From assembly GCF_017976235.1 (NCBI RefSeq), contig NZ_JACVHC010000005.1, positions 434,001-498,000 of the forward strand: 64,000 nucleotides of DNA. Reading direction: 5' to 3'. A program made the position numbers and the translations under genes. Shown here piece by piece: positions 51,894-60,347 of this stretch. How positions within the stretch are numbered: the stretch's first letter is position 1; each line of letters starts with the position of its first letter. The notes beneath the pieces were generated by a model. It did no database searches and had not been told where the DNA came from. It saw only the letters and a list, made by a program, of their open reading frames with translations. The stretch is from Pseudomonas anatoliensis (GTDB taxonomy: Bacteria > Pseudomonadota > Gammaproteobacteria > Pseudomonadales > Pseudomonadaceae).

Positions 51894-52376
51894 ATGAAGT
51901 TCTCCTCGATTCTCTTGTTGTCCCTTGGCCTGGTCAGTGGTTTTGCGTCCGCAGGCGGCACCACCGAAGCAGGTGTGGGCGGCGCATTGGGCGGGGTTCT
52001 TGGCTCGGTCGTCGGTCAGTCTTTAGGCGGCAATACAGGTTCCACCATCGGCGCAGCCCTGGGCGGCGCGGGTGGTAGCGCGGTCGGCGCAGACAAACGC
52101 AGCCGTGGCGAAGCCGCCATCGGCGGTGCGTTGGGCGCAGCCGGCGGTAACGTGGTTGGCCGCAGCATGGGCGGCACCACCGGCAGCCTGATCGGTTCGG
52201 CAGCAGGTGGCGGTGCCGGCGGCGCGCTGGGTAACTACATGGGCAACAAGAGCGACGACGATGATCGTCATTACGATCGCGGCGACCGTGACCGTCGCTA
52301 CTATCGCGACGGCCACCCTGGTCGCGGCCATGCCTATGGTCACCGCAAGCATCACAAGCACTATCGCCACCGTTAA
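51894..52376 (+). CDS. Glycine-zipper membrane protein
   Basis: A 160-residue protein with a signal peptide (MKFSSILLLSLGLVSGFASA) and a long glycine-zipper region (AGVGGALGGVLGSVVGQSLGG, then AAIGGALGAAGGNVVGRSMGG and GSAAGGGAGGALGNYMG). It ends in a charged, His/Arg-rich tail (HKHYRHR). Glycine-zipper proteins pack helices in membranes and in lysis-type or outer-membrane proteins; this one is probably a secreted or outer-membrane protein of unknown role. A GAGGCTCCTCT ribosome site precedes it. Confidence 0.82.
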   Translation: MKFSSILLLSLGLVSGFASAGGTTEAGVGGALGGVLGSVVGQSLGGNTGSTIGAALGGAGGSAVGADKRSRGEAAIGGALGAAGGNVVGRSMGGTTGSLIGSAAGGGAGGALGNYMGNKSDDDDRHYDRGDRDRRYYRDGHPGRGHAYGHRKHHKHYRHR

Positions 52377-52400
52377 TCGCTGAATGGCGGCAGGTAGATC

Positions 52401-52467
52401 AAAAGATCGCAGCCTGCGGCAGCTCCTACATGGATTTATAGGAGTTGCCGCAGGCTGCGATTTTTTT
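52401..52467. repeat. REP inverted repeat pair
   Basis: Arms 52401-52430 and 52438-52467 are reverse complements with a few mismatches (AGCTCC against GGAGTT). It lies between the glycine-zipper gene and the convergent thioesterase gene. Confidence 0.85.
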
Positions 52468-52475
52468 TGCGCTTT

Positions 52476-52901
52476 TTAAACTGCTATTCGCTCCAGCGCC
52501 TGGCGCAGTCCGGCGGGAATCGGCGTGGGTTGATTGGTCGTACGATCCACAAACACATGAACGAAGCGCCCCGCCGCGCAGGCCTCGCTTTCGCCCACCT
52601 TGAACACCGCCAATTCGTACTGCACCGAACTGTTGCCGAGCTTGCCGACCCTCAGACCGATCTCGATCAGATCCGGAAACGCGATCGAGGCAAAGTAATC
52701 ACACGCCGAACTGACCACAAAACCCACTACTTCACCGTCATGAATATCCAGACCACCGACCTGAATCAGGTAGGTGTTCACCGCTGTGTCGAAGAAGCTG
52801 TAGTAGGTGACGTTGTTGACGTGGCCGTAGGCGTCGTTGTCGTGCCAGCGCGTGGTGATGGGCTGGAAGTGTGGGTAGTCGGTGCGTTGAGGGGTGGACA
52901 T
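52476..52901 (-). CDS. Acyl-CoA thioesterase (4HBT type)
   Basis: A 141-residue hotdog thioesterase. The catalytic region is TTRWHDNDAYGHVNNVTYYSFFDTA with the conserved Asp and His in DAYGHVN, followed by VVSSACDYFASIAFPDLIEIGLRV, a typical 4-hydroxybenzoyl-CoA thioesterase pattern. It hydrolyses short acyl-CoA. It follows the 3-hydroxyacyl-CoA dehydrogenase gene on the same strand after 208 bases, which suggests a shared role in acyl-CoA turnover. Confidence 0.9.
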   Translation of the reverse strand: MSTPQRTDYPHFQPITTRWHDNDAYGHVNNVTYYSFFDTAVNTYLIQVGGLDIHDGEVVGFVVSSACDYFASIAFPDLIEIGLRVGKLGNSSVQYELAVFKVGESEACAAGRFVHVFVDRTTNQPTPIPAGLRQALERIAV

Positions 52902-53109
52902 GGTTGGGCTGTTTCTCCTGGATGAATCGTGTGAGGCCGGTTGCCCTCACCCTAACCCTCTCCCAGAGGTAGAGGGGACTGACCGACGTGGTCATTCGAG
53001 GTCCGCCGACCTGAAAGATCGAGTCGATCATAAGATTGGAACGCATGAAGATCAGCTCCCTTTCCCCCTCGCACCTTGGGGGAGAGGCGGATCGATTCTC
53101 GCCCCGACA
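52902..53109. other. Intergenic region with C-rich repeats
   Basis: 208 bases with CCCTCACCCTAACCCTC and a matching GGGGGAG stretch, plus CTTTCCCCCTCGCACC. Similar C-rich repeats are common in Pseudomonas intergenic space. I see no gene and no clear terminator. Confidence 0.45.
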
Positions 53110-54336
53110 TCACACTTGAGCGAACCCCTTCCCTTGCGCAGCCAACTCACCAATCAGCCTTGCCGGTTTCCACTGATCACCCTGCCGCGTCTCCAGCGCC
53201 AGCAGCCGTTGATGAATATCTGCAAGCCCCTGCTGATCCGCCCAGGCCATCGGCCCGCCCTTGTCCGCCGGGAAGCCATAACCGTTCAGGTACACCAGAT
53301 CGATGTCATGCGCCGACTCGGCAATGCCTTCCTGCAGAATCTTCGCGCCTTCGTTGACCAGTGCCAGCAGGCAGCGCTCCAGAATCTCCTCCGGGCCGAT
53401 TTCACGGCGCTGGAAACCCAAACCCTCACTGACACGCAACACCAGCGCATCGACCTCAGGGTCATGCTCTGCCTGACGACTGCCCGGCTCGTAGTGGTAA
53501 TAACCATTGCCAGACTTCTGACCGAACCGGCCCATCTCGCACAAGCGGTTATCCACCTGAACTTCCGGGGCATCCTGGCCCTTGCCCGCCAGCTCACGAG
53601 CGCGCCATTCCAGATCGATGCCGACCACGTCGTACATGCGGAACGGCCCCATGGCGAAACCGAATCCCTGTAACGCCGCATCGACCTGCTGTGGATAAGC
53701 CCCTTCAAGCAGCATCTTGCGCGCCTCCAGCACATACGGATGCAGCATGCGGTTACCGATAAAACCGTGGCAATTGCCCGATACCACACTGACCTTGCCC
53801 ATGCGCTTGCCCAGTACCAGCGCAGCGTCCAGCGCTGCCGGCGAAGTCTGCGCACCACGAACGATTTCCAGCAGTTTCATGATGTGCGCGGGGCTGAAGA
53901 AATGCAGACCCAACACTTGCTCAGGCCGCTTGGTGGCCGCAGCAATTGCATCGATATCCAGTGCCGACGTGTTACTCGCCAACAGCGCTTGCGGCTTGAG
54001 CAAGCCATCCAGCTCACGAAAAATCTTCTGCTTCAGTTCGAGGTTTTCGTACACCGCCTCGATCACCAGATCGGCATTGCGGATCGCCGCGTAATCCGCT
54101 GCGGCGCTGACCCGGGCCAAACGTGCATCAGCCTCGGCCTGATCAATCCGGCCCTGGCGCACGTTATGTGCATAAGTCTCGGCCACAGTTGCGAGCGCCT
54201 GTTCGAGCATCTGTGGATTGGTGTCCACCCATTGCACCGTCACGCCAGCATTGGCCAGACACATGACAATGCCACGCCCCATGGTGCCCGCACCGATCAC
54301 CGCGGCCTGCTGAATATCGAAAGATGTCTGGCTCAT
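53110..54336 (-). CDS. 3-hydroxyacyl-CoA dehydrogenase
   Basis: A 408-residue enzyme with the NAD-binding Rossmann motif VIGAGTMGRGIVMCLANAG (near 10-30), the ENLELKQKIFRELD region, SNTSALDIDAI, the catalytic His in LGLHFFSPAHIMKLLEIV, the following SGNCHGFIGNRML, and a C-terminal HCDH domain with a second copy-like half (about 300-400, NEGAKILQEGI and YGFPADKGGPM). It oxidises 3-hydroxyacyl-CoA to 3-ketoacyl-CoA. Length is near that of the C-terminal part of a multifunctional FadB but without the crotonase domain. The start at 54336 is supported by AAGAGAA. Confidence 0.92.
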   Translation of the reverse strand: MSQTSFDIQQAAVIGAGTMGRGIVMCLANAGVTVQWVDTNPQMLEQALATVAETYAHNVRQGRIDQAEADARLARVSAAADYAAIRNADLVIEAVYENLELKQKIFRELDGLLKPQALLASNTSALDIDAIAAATKRPEQVLGLHFFSPAHIMKLLEIVRGAQTSPAALDAALVLGKRMGKVSVVSGNCHGFIGNRMLHPYVLEARKMLLEGAYPQQVDAALQGFGFAMGPFRMYDVVGIDLEWRARELAGKGQDAPEVQVDNRLCEMGRFGQKSGNGYYHYEPGSRQAEHDPEVDALVLRVSEGLGFQRREIGPEEILERCLLALVNEGAKILQEGIAESAHDIDLVYLNGYGFPADKGGPMAWADQQGLADIHQRLLALETRQGDQWKPARLIGELAAQGKGFAQV

Positions 54337-54470
54337 GTTGTTCTCTTGTTGGCGATCCAAAGACTGCTCTCACCATAGTCAGCCAACGACACTTTTTGAA
54401 GTTTATTACCGTGATGATCGACATTCAGCGGATGGATTTCACCCCTTCCGACTGACTTGGCGCAACTCAC

Positions 54471-54548
54471 TGTAGGAGTTGCCGAAGGCTGCGATCTTTT
54501 GATGTTAAAAACAGAGTCAAAAGATCGCAGCCTTCGGCAGCTCCTACA
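54471..54548. repeat. REP inverted repeat pair
   Basis: Arms 54471-54502 and 54517-54548 are 32-base reverse complements with one mismatch, containing CTGCGATCTTTTGA. It lies between the recQ-like gene end and the dehydrogenase gene start. Confidence 0.88.
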
Positions 54549-54553
54549 GGGGT

Positions 54554-56482
54554 TCAGAGGTGTTCTTGGGCCCAGCCCCGCACCTCGGCGTAGGGATAGT
54601 CTTCCAACGCCGCATACCCGGAAATCGCCCGCGCCTTGAGCTTGGTGAACAGCGGCACACTGATCCCGCACAGAAACCGCGTGAGCCGTTCCGCCGTGGG
54701 TACGTTGCCGGTGTGTTGTTCGTGCTTGTGGATAAAGTCACCGCACAGCGCAGCAAAGTTTTTATCCACAAGCGCCGGCAGTTCGGGTGGCGCCGGCAAC
54801 CGCGCGACATGCCCATGACACACCGAACAATGCCCACAGCGCTCTGGCGCATTGTGGTCGCCGAAATACTCGGCCAGGCGATAACCCAGGCAACGCTCAG
54901 TGGCGAACACCTCAAGCATGGCGTGAATTCGTGCGACTTCGGCCTGCTCGTGGCGGGTGAAGTAATCGTGTAGGTCAGCGCTCAACGCGTCGCTGTCAAA
55001 GTCGCTCTGCAGCACGCTGTAGACCTCGGTCATCTGCTTGCTCTCAAGCTCGACCCAGCCCTTCTCCTGGAAGTAATCCAGCGCCTTCACCACCCGATTC
55101 CGCTCAGCCGAATATTGCGTGTACATCGCCTCGAAACTCACGGTCGCCCAGGTTCGCGCACGGCTCGACGTCTGGATAATCGCCGCGACAAAATCCTTGC
55201 GTTCGCCCTCGAAACGTTCGAGCAGCGCGTCCGGTTCCAGCAAGTATTTGAAACGGTATTCGGCGTAGTACGCGTAGCGCGGCGCGATAAGGCCACGCAG
55301 CTCCAATTGCACCAGCAATGTCTTGAGCGGCAACGCGCGGATGTTGCTTTGATCCGCGAGCGGACCGAGCAGAAACTCCCACTGACCTTCCGGCACCGAG
55401 GCTTTCAACTCGTCGAGCACATAGCGGATGCCATCGCGCTCCGGTGTGTCGCCATAAACGAAGTTTTCCAGCACGTTGAGGCTGTCGCGATTGGCCAGCA
55501 CCAGACAATCCGACGGCTGCCCATCACGCCCCGCGCGGCCTATTTCCTGGCTGTAGTTTTCGATGGATTTGGGCAGGTCGAAGTGCACCACATTGCGGAT
55601 GTCGCTTTTGTCGATGCCCATACCGAAAGCAATGGTCGCGACGATGCAATTGGACTGCCCGGCCATGAAACGCTTCTGGATCGCCTCGCGCTTATCGTGG
55701 GGTAAACCGGCGTGATAAGCCTCGGCCTGAATACCGTTACGCTCCAGGTGCTCGGCTATGTGTTCGGCGGTTTTCTGCAAGGTGACGTAGACAATGCTCG
55801 GCTGGCCCGGGCGCTCAGCCATCCACTCCACCAGACGCCGACGCTTGTCCTGGCCGCGCACCGGCTCCACCAGCAGATTGAGGTTGGGCCGATAGAAACC
55901 GGTGGTCACCACGTCTTCGGCGGCGATGGCAAATTTGGCCTGCATGTCGGTGATGACTTTCGGCGTTGCCGTGGCGGTCAGCAGCAAGGTTTGCGGGATG
56001 TTGAACTGTCGTTGGTAGTCCGGCAGCTTGAGGTAGTCCGGGCGGAAATTGTGCCCCCACTCGGAGATGCAATGCGCCTCATCCACGACCAGCAGCGAGA
56101 TCGGCACCTGCTGCAAGAAGTTGCGGAAGCGTTCATTTTTCAGCCGCTCCACGGAAATCATCAGGATCTTCAATTCACCTGATCGGGCGCGGGCCATCAC
56201 GTCATTGGTATCATCGCGGCTTTGCGCCGAATCAATGCTGCCCGCCGCAATGCCGTGGCGTTGCAGGAACGCCAATTGATCCTGCATCAACGCCAGCAGC
56301 GGCGAGACCACCAGCGTCAGATTCGGCAGCATCAGTGCCGACAGTTGATAGCAAAGGGACTTGCCGGAACCTGTGGGAAAAATCGCTGCTGCCGAGCGTC
56401 CGGCCAACACCGAGCTGATCGCGGCCTCTTGTCCGGGTCGGAACTGTGGATAACCAAAAACCTGTTCCAGGGTGTTGTGCAT
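54554..56482 (-). CDS. RecQ-family ATP-dependent DNA helicase
   Basis: A 642-residue superfamily II helicase. Motif 0 is FGYPQFRPGQ, motif I FPTGSGKSLCYQL, motif II VVDEAHCISEWGHNFRPDY (DEAH), motif III TATATP, motif V IATIAFGMGIDKSDIRNVVH and motif VI QEIGRAGRDGQ. The Zn-binding segment has C-x-G-YRLAEYFGD and ERCGHCSVCHG. There is no clear HRDC domain after it, so it is shorter than canonical RecQ (about 700 residues); a second full RecQ may exist elsewhere. AAGGAGTG precedes the ATG. Confidence 0.93.
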   Translation of the reverse strand: MHNTLEQVFGYPQFRPGQEAAISSVLAGRSAAAIFPTGSGKSLCYQLSALMLPNLTLVVSPLLALMQDQLAFLQRHGIAAGSIDSAQSRDDTNDVMARARSGELKILMISVERLKNERFRNFLQQVPISLLVVDEAHCISEWGHNFRPDYLKLPDYQRQFNIPQTLLLTATATPKVITDMQAKFAIAAEDVVTTGFYRPNLNLLVEPVRGQDKRRRLVEWMAERPGQPSIVYVTLQKTAEHIAEHLERNGIQAEAYHAGLPHDKREAIQKRFMAGQSNCIVATIAFGMGIDKSDIRNVVHFDLPKSIENYSQEIGRAGRDGQPSDCLVLANRDSLNVLENFVYGDTPERDGIRYVLDELKASVPEGQWEFLLGPLADQSNIRALPLKTLLVQLELRGLIAPRYAYYAEYRFKYLLEPDALLERFEGERKDFVAAIIQTSSRARTWATVSFEAMYTQYSAERNRVVKALDYFQEKGWVELESKQMTEVYSVLQSDFDSDALSADLHDYFTRHEQAEVARIHAMLEVFATERCLGYRLAEYFGDHNAPERCGHCSVCHGHVARLPAPPELPALVDKNFAALCGDFIHKHEQHTGNVPTAERLTRFLCGISVPLFTKLKARAISGYAALEDYPYAEVRGWAQEHL

Positions 56483-56606
56483 TCGCTGTCACTCCTTTGA
56501 CTGCTGCCATGCCAACAGCCTAGCGGGCGATCGCAGCGAGTCGAGAAAAGGTCGGGGGCCAAATCGATACGGAATGATACAGCGATTCACCTAAACGCCA
56601 CGGTCC

Positions 56607-56633
56607 CTGTGGGAGCGGGCTTGCCCGCGAAGA
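56607..56633. repeat. Single REP element (GGGAGCGGGCTTGCCCGCGA type)
   Basis: A single palindromic REP unit, CCTGTGGGAGCGGGCTTGCCC with GGGC/GCCC core, without an opposite partner. This is the most common REP type in fluorescent pseudomonads. It lies between the recQ-like and the 56665 gene. Confidence 0.8.
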
Positions 56634-56664
56634 GGCCGGCACTGACTACACAAAATCTAAACGT

Positions 56665-57168
56665 TCACGGCTGCAACACGGCCACCCGCAGCTGTTCATT
56701 CAACATCTGCTCATGCACACCCAGGCTTTTGCTCGCCCATAACGCATGGGCCGGGCTGATGTCGCCGGTGAACGCTGCCGCCAATTGACGCAGATCGGCA
56801 ACACGGCGTACCTGTGGACAAAACGGTTGTTCAGCGCAGTCCTGACTGGCGTTGCGATAAGTGCTCAGCAAGTGATCCCACAAACCATCACGCAGTTGTC
56901 TGATCGACTTCAACTGCACTTGCGGCACACCCAGCTTCTGCTTCAAACCCGACTCGTCCAGCGCTTCGCTGGCGAGCAGGGCTTTGCCGAACATCAGCAC
57001 CTCGGCGCGGGACGCCGTGTCGATATTCGCCTGACTGTTGAGTGCGTCCGGCCATCCGGTGCGATTCAAATGATCGAGTACCAGCGGATTGCCAACGTCG
57101 GCGGCCATTGCCACACGACAACCACTGGCCCACAGCAATACGATCGAGGCCATTCGTAGCCATTGCAT
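56665..57168 (-). CDS. Hypothetical periplasmic protein
   Basis: A 167-residue protein with a signal peptide (MQWLRMASIVLLWASGCRVAMA, cleaved before ADVGN). The mature part is mostly helical, with NTASRAEVLMF-like and LDESGLKQKLGVPQVQLKSIR segments, two cysteines (CAEQPFC) and QLAAAFTGDISPAHALWASKSLG. I know no family. An AGGGAATTAGG ribosome site supports the start. It is divergent from the 57442 gene. Confidence 0.65.
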   Translation of the reverse strand: MQWLRMASIVLLWASGCRVAMAADVGNPLVLDHLNRTGWPDALNSQANIDTASRAEVLMFGKALLASEALDESGLKQKLGVPQVQLKSIRQLRDGLWDHLLSTYRNASQDCAEQPFCPQVRRVADLRQLAAAFTGDISPAHALWASKSLGVHEQMLNEQLRVAVLQP

Positions 57169-57441
57169 ACCTAATTCCCTTTAAGCGCGTATCGGACGCT
57201 TGGAAACGTCCTACAGATTCTGGCGCGCACGATACAGCGGTTTACCGCGAAACGCCTGACAAACACGTGGGAAATTTCCGATCTAAGGGTTTTGCCTTGA
57301 AAACGTCATGAAAACCTGTAGGGCAAGTACCCGATACCCGGAAAAACCCCTACGAACTCTGTCCACTCTGGCCGCCTTGTCCCACTGCGCAATGCCCTCC
57401 TATAGTGGCCGGCGCGACTTCTCAAAGGACAGCCTTACTCC

Positions 57442-57729
57442 ATGAACTCACTGCATCCGCCCACCAACCGCTATCGCCGTTTGAAATCCAGCTACAGCGA
57501 AAATCCGGTGCTGGTCATCGACACAGACGCCTGCCACGAAGACTTGGTGGACGCCGCTCACCAACGACTCTCCGCCGCGACGGATCTGCTGGAAACTCTT
57601 TACTGCATGTGTTTTCAACAAGCAGACGTCAAAGACATCCCCAACATCCTCACAGCGCTTTATTTATTGACTCAAGACGGCTGCGAACTACTGGAAGTTG
57701 CAAAACTTAAAAACACTTCCAAAAACTAA
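57442..57729 (+). CDS. Small helical protein, islet paralogue 1
   Basis: A 95-residue protein with an Asn/Arg-rich start and a conserved body: NPVLVIDTDACHEDLVDAAHQRLSAATDLLETLYCMCF in outline, then DIPNILTALYLLTQDGCELLEVAK. The body is over 50 percent identical to residues 25-90 of the 59320 gene by eye. It resembles DUF6124/DUF3077-type small proteins of pseudomonads, but I am not sure of that. No signal peptide. It lies 98 bases upstream of the GxSxG hydrolase and may be co-transcribed. Confidence 0.7.
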   Translation: MNSLHPPTNRYRRLKSSYSENPVLVIDTDACHEDLVDAAHQRLSAATDLLETLYCMCFQQADVKDIPNILTALYLLTQDGCELLEVAKLKNTSKN

Positions 57730-57827
57730 AAGCAAACAAATAACAAACCCGGAAACAACCCACTTCTTTGCCCTTAAAAAAAACGACATTACGTTGACTG
57801 CTCTTTCATTAAACAAGAGCAACAAAC

Positions 57828-58955
57828 ATGACCGTACTCACTATTTTCTTTTGCGGTACTGGCTCCAATAAGTTTGATACGCACCATGAAAACTTTTGGA
57901 ACGGCGAACTGATTTCCACACTGGCTGCAAATCATTGCGGTCGCGAGTTTGCCGAATGGATCGTCGTCGACGGACCCGGCAGCGGTAACCTGCAAGCCGA
58001 TGAACTGTTCACCAAAATCAAGGAGTACGGCCTCAGCGGCACGTTATTCGGCAAGGGTTGGGAAGAAAACGTGCAGCACGCGCTGAATATCATCAAGGGC
58101 AAATGTGACTGGCAACGCGAGCAACTGACCGAAGCCGAATACAACCGCCTCAAAGCCGCTGGCATTCCCATTGACGATGTCAAGGTCGAAGGCTCGTGGT
58201 TGGAGCGAAAGTATAACTACGGCGCCCGTAGCATTACTCAACAGAGGTTACAGGAAGGGATTATCAGGACTTTCCGCAAAGATGGCGTTATACCCACCCG
58301 CGTCAATCTGGTGGGTTGGAGCCGAGGCGGCATAAGTTGCCACATGCTGGCTAACGCCATGTTCACTGACAGGGCACTGAAAAACATTCCGGTAAGGATT
58401 TTTGCCATTGACCCGGTTCCGGGCATCGGCAACTTCCAGAAACACCGAGTAAAACTTAACGCCAACGTTAAAGAATATGTTGGTTTCTATGCTCGGGACG
58501 AACGCTCCAAAGGTTTCGGCTGCGTCATCCCGCAAACCGCCACCGGCACCAAGACGAGCATCTTTCCAATGCCTGGCCGCCACGCCACCCTCGTCGGCAA
58601 CGCCGCCGCTGACGGCCACAGCGGCCCAAAAATGCTGGCCGAACCCGGCCTGATCGTCCGCCACTTCGCCGAAGTGTGCTTAAAGCGCTGGGGCACGCCG
58701 CTGAGCAAGACCCTCAACCTGACCGACGCCGATCTGCGTCAACACAGCGACACCATCGTCAACGCCGAGGCGAAATACAAAGCCATGGAAAAGTGCTCGT
58801 ACACCTACTTCACCGAGCTCCACAAAGGCGAACGCTATGTGTCGCTGGGTAGCAAGGGTGTACCGTTCTCGGCGGTGAAAGGCTCGATTTACGCGCCTGC
58901 AACCGGGCTGACGACCAGCGTGCTGGATGTGGCGGCGTATCGGAATATTGGTTGA
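57828..58955 (+). CDS. GxSxG hydrolase-like protein (Tle/DUF2235-like)
   Basis: A 375-residue protein with no signal peptide. It opens with TVLTIFFCGTGSNKF and DGPGSGN, reaches the nucleophile elbow RVNLVGWSRGGISCHML (Ser near residue 165, G-W-S-R-G), has a likely Asp in FAIDPVPG (near 192) and a late His in PMPGRHATLVGNAAADGHS. This order (F-x-G-T-x-N loop, GxSRG, D, H) resembles the DUF2235/Tle phospholipase fold of type VI effectors. No VgrG, Hcp or signal is adjacent, so delivery is unknown; it may instead be a cellular lipase or a DUF5621-like protein. Confidence 0.7.
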   Translation: MTVLTIFFCGTGSNKFDTHHENFWNGELISTLAANHCGREFAEWIVVDGPGSGNLQADELFTKIKEYGLSGTLFGKGWEENVQHALNIIKGKCDWQREQLTEAEYNRLKAAGIPIDDVKVEGSWLERKYNYGARSITQQRLQEGIIRTFRKDGVIPTRVNLVGWSRGGISCHMLANAMFTDRALKNIPVRIFAIDPVPGIGNFQKHRVKLNANVKEYVGFYARDERSKGFGCVIPQTATGTKTSIFPMPGRHATLVGNAAADGHSGPKMLAEPGLIVRHFAEVCLKRWGTPLSKTLNLTDADLRQHSDTIVNAEAKYKAMEKCSYTYFTELHKGERYVSLGSKGVPFSAVKGSIYAPATGLTTSVLDVAAYRNIG

Positions 58956-59049
58956 ACGCTTTGGAGAATGAGCGGGAGAAAAAACCTACAGCAATTGCCT
59001 ATTGGGTATTCGTCCCGTTCCTACAAACCCAGACTCCCTTGCCGTCTAT

Positions 59050-59319
59050 CGCGGCTCGATGGCTCGAATCTATAGTCGTGTCTGCCGCTGCCAAATCAGC
59101 GGCTCGGGTTTGGTCACCTGAAATCGAGAGAGAGAAACTGCGCATGCCCTTGTATGCTTGCCGCGATCTATTGCGCGGCATGCTTTATGGCGGCTGTGTT
59201 TGGGACGCTTCGGCGTACACGGAGTTCTCTCTCTCTGGTTGACCAACCCGAACACAGTCGCCTCCCATCGTTTGGTCATGATGGCGGCGGCTATTGGAAC
59301 GCCTATAGAGAGAAGAACA
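59050..59319. ncRNA. Structured intergenic element, strand uncertain
   Basis: Within this 270-base space, 59105-59118 pairs with 59237-59250 (13 pairs, two bulges) and 59126-59136 with 59225-59235 (11 pairs, GAGAGAGAGAA). Inside, GCCGCG 59160-59165 pairs with CGCGGC 59174-59179, and GTGT/ACAC plus ACGC-TTCG-GCGT lie at 59196-59220. A nested, closed multi-branch fold next to a small gene suggests an RNA leader (plus) or an antisense RNA. The open frame on either strand has no ribosome site or known protein match. This could be a cis-regulatory RNA or a mobile non-coding element. Confidence 0.5.
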
Positions 59320-59619
59320 ATGAAAGCATGGAACCCGCTCACCCCTGATCACTACCGCCCACTCGAATCCAACCTCACCGACACCAAGCCCCTGATCATC
59401 GACACAACGGCTAACCCCCAAGACATCCTCGAATGCGCCGTCCAGCGCCTGCGCGCCTCCGCCGACCTGCTAAAAACCCTCTACTGCCTCAGCTTCAAAC
59501 AAGCCGACCTAGAAGACATCCCCCACATCACCCACGCCCTCTATCTGCTGACGCAGGATGGCTGTGACCTGCTGCAAGTCGCGCAACAGCAGATGCTCAA
59601 TTGGAAAGCACCAGCCTGA
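59320..59619 (+). CDS. Small helical protein, islet paralogue 2
   Basis: A 99-residue paralogue of 57442-57729. It carries NLTDTKPLIIDTTANPQDIL, then AVQRLRASADLLKTLYCLSF, DIPHITHALYLLTQDGCDLLQVAQ. The ATG at 59320 is 70 bases after the structured stem ends, with AGAGAGAAG as a ribosome site. A hairpin at 59634-59662 (ATCGCTCTCA/TGAGAGCGAT) follows the stop. The function is unknown; paralogue pair and hydrolase suggest either immunity/partner roles or a shared regulatory module. Confidence 0.72.
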   Translation: MKAWNPLTPDHYRPLESNLTDTKPLIIDTTANPQDILECAVQRLRASADLLKTLYCLSFKQADLEDIPHITHALYLLTQDGCDLLQVAQQQMLNWKAPA

Positions 59620-59633
59620 AATTAAATGATCGG

Positions 59634-59662
59634 ATCGCTCTCACGCATTACCTGAGAGCGAT
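59634..59662 (+). terminator. Hairpin after paralogue 2
   Basis: A perfect 10-base-pair stem (ATCGCTCTCA with TGAGAGCGAT) around a 9-base loop, 15 bases past the stop. There is no U tract, so rho-independent termination is uncertain. Confidence 0.4.
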
Positions 59663-59765
59663 TGAAAGAACCGAAAAGAAAAACATTGGAGCGGTCATAA
59701 GCAGCAGCTCTCGGAAGTGAGTTGCCTTGCAGTAGTCTGGCCAACGTAAACAGTGAGCAGCGTAT

Positions 59766-60347
59766 TTGAGCACGGACACGTTTCGACCCAAGGTTTGCGA
59801 AGTGAAGGGCCAACCCACATGGGTTGAACGCAAACTTCCAGACCTGCGTACCCTGGCTCGTGAACTGCGTACTCAGACGATTGATGAAGTCCTCGCGGCT
59901 ACCTCCCACGAGGACGCTGTCGAGGTTACAGCTCAGCACCTTGGATTCAGTCACCCTTCAATCCTGTCCCTGTCGGTAGAAACGCCTTGGGGCGAAGTAA
60001 CGATCCTGCGCAGCAGCATTTATCACATCGTTGAAAAGCGTAAAGATGCCCGCGAGCGTTACGTGAGACTTGCCTTGGATACGCTCACCGGCCCACTGGA
60101 AATATGGAAAGTCGCCTTCACCAACGATACCGACCGATTGGCGTTCATCGGAGCGTATGAATCAAAACGGCAAATGTTAGTGAGTGTCGCGATCGTCGAT
60201 GGCCAGCTGCTCTGGAACTTCATGCACACAGACGCTAAATCGCTCAACAAGCATCGCCATGGCGAATTGTTGTACAAGCGCTACACACTTTTTGAAGGCA
60301 AAGAAAAAGGGCTACTGGTGACAGTAGCCCTCGAATTTGATGCTTGA
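59766..60347 (+). CDS. PBECR2-like nuclease-fold protein
   Basis: A 193-residue protein whose C-terminal half (about 95-180) fits the phage Barnase-EndoU-ColicinE5/RelE-like nuclease group 2: YHIVEKRKDARERYVRLALD, then GPLEIWKVAF, FIGAYESKRQMLVSVAIVDG and LWNFMHTDAKSLNKHRHGELLY. The His and Arg/Lys residues could form the active site. The start is TTG at 59766, three codons after an in-frame stop, without a strong ribosome site, so expression or start may be altered. In prophages this domain is often fused to MuF; here it stands alone. Its role may be a toxin, but this is not shown. Confidence 0.65.
   Translation: MSTDTFRPKVCEVKGQPTWVERKLPDLRTLARELRTQTIDEVLAATSHEDAVEVTAQHLGFSHPSILSLSVETPWGEVTILRSSIYHIVEKRKDARERYVRLALDTLTGPLEIWKVAFTNDTDRLAFIGAYESKRQMLVSVAIVDGQLLWNFMHTDAKSLNKHRHGELLYKRYTLFEGKEKGLLVTVALEFDA

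Noticed and set aside
58952..59242. 96-codon plus-strand frame after the hydrolase gene
   Set aside because: It lies across the strongly paired region and is explained by the structured element; no ribosome site or domain.
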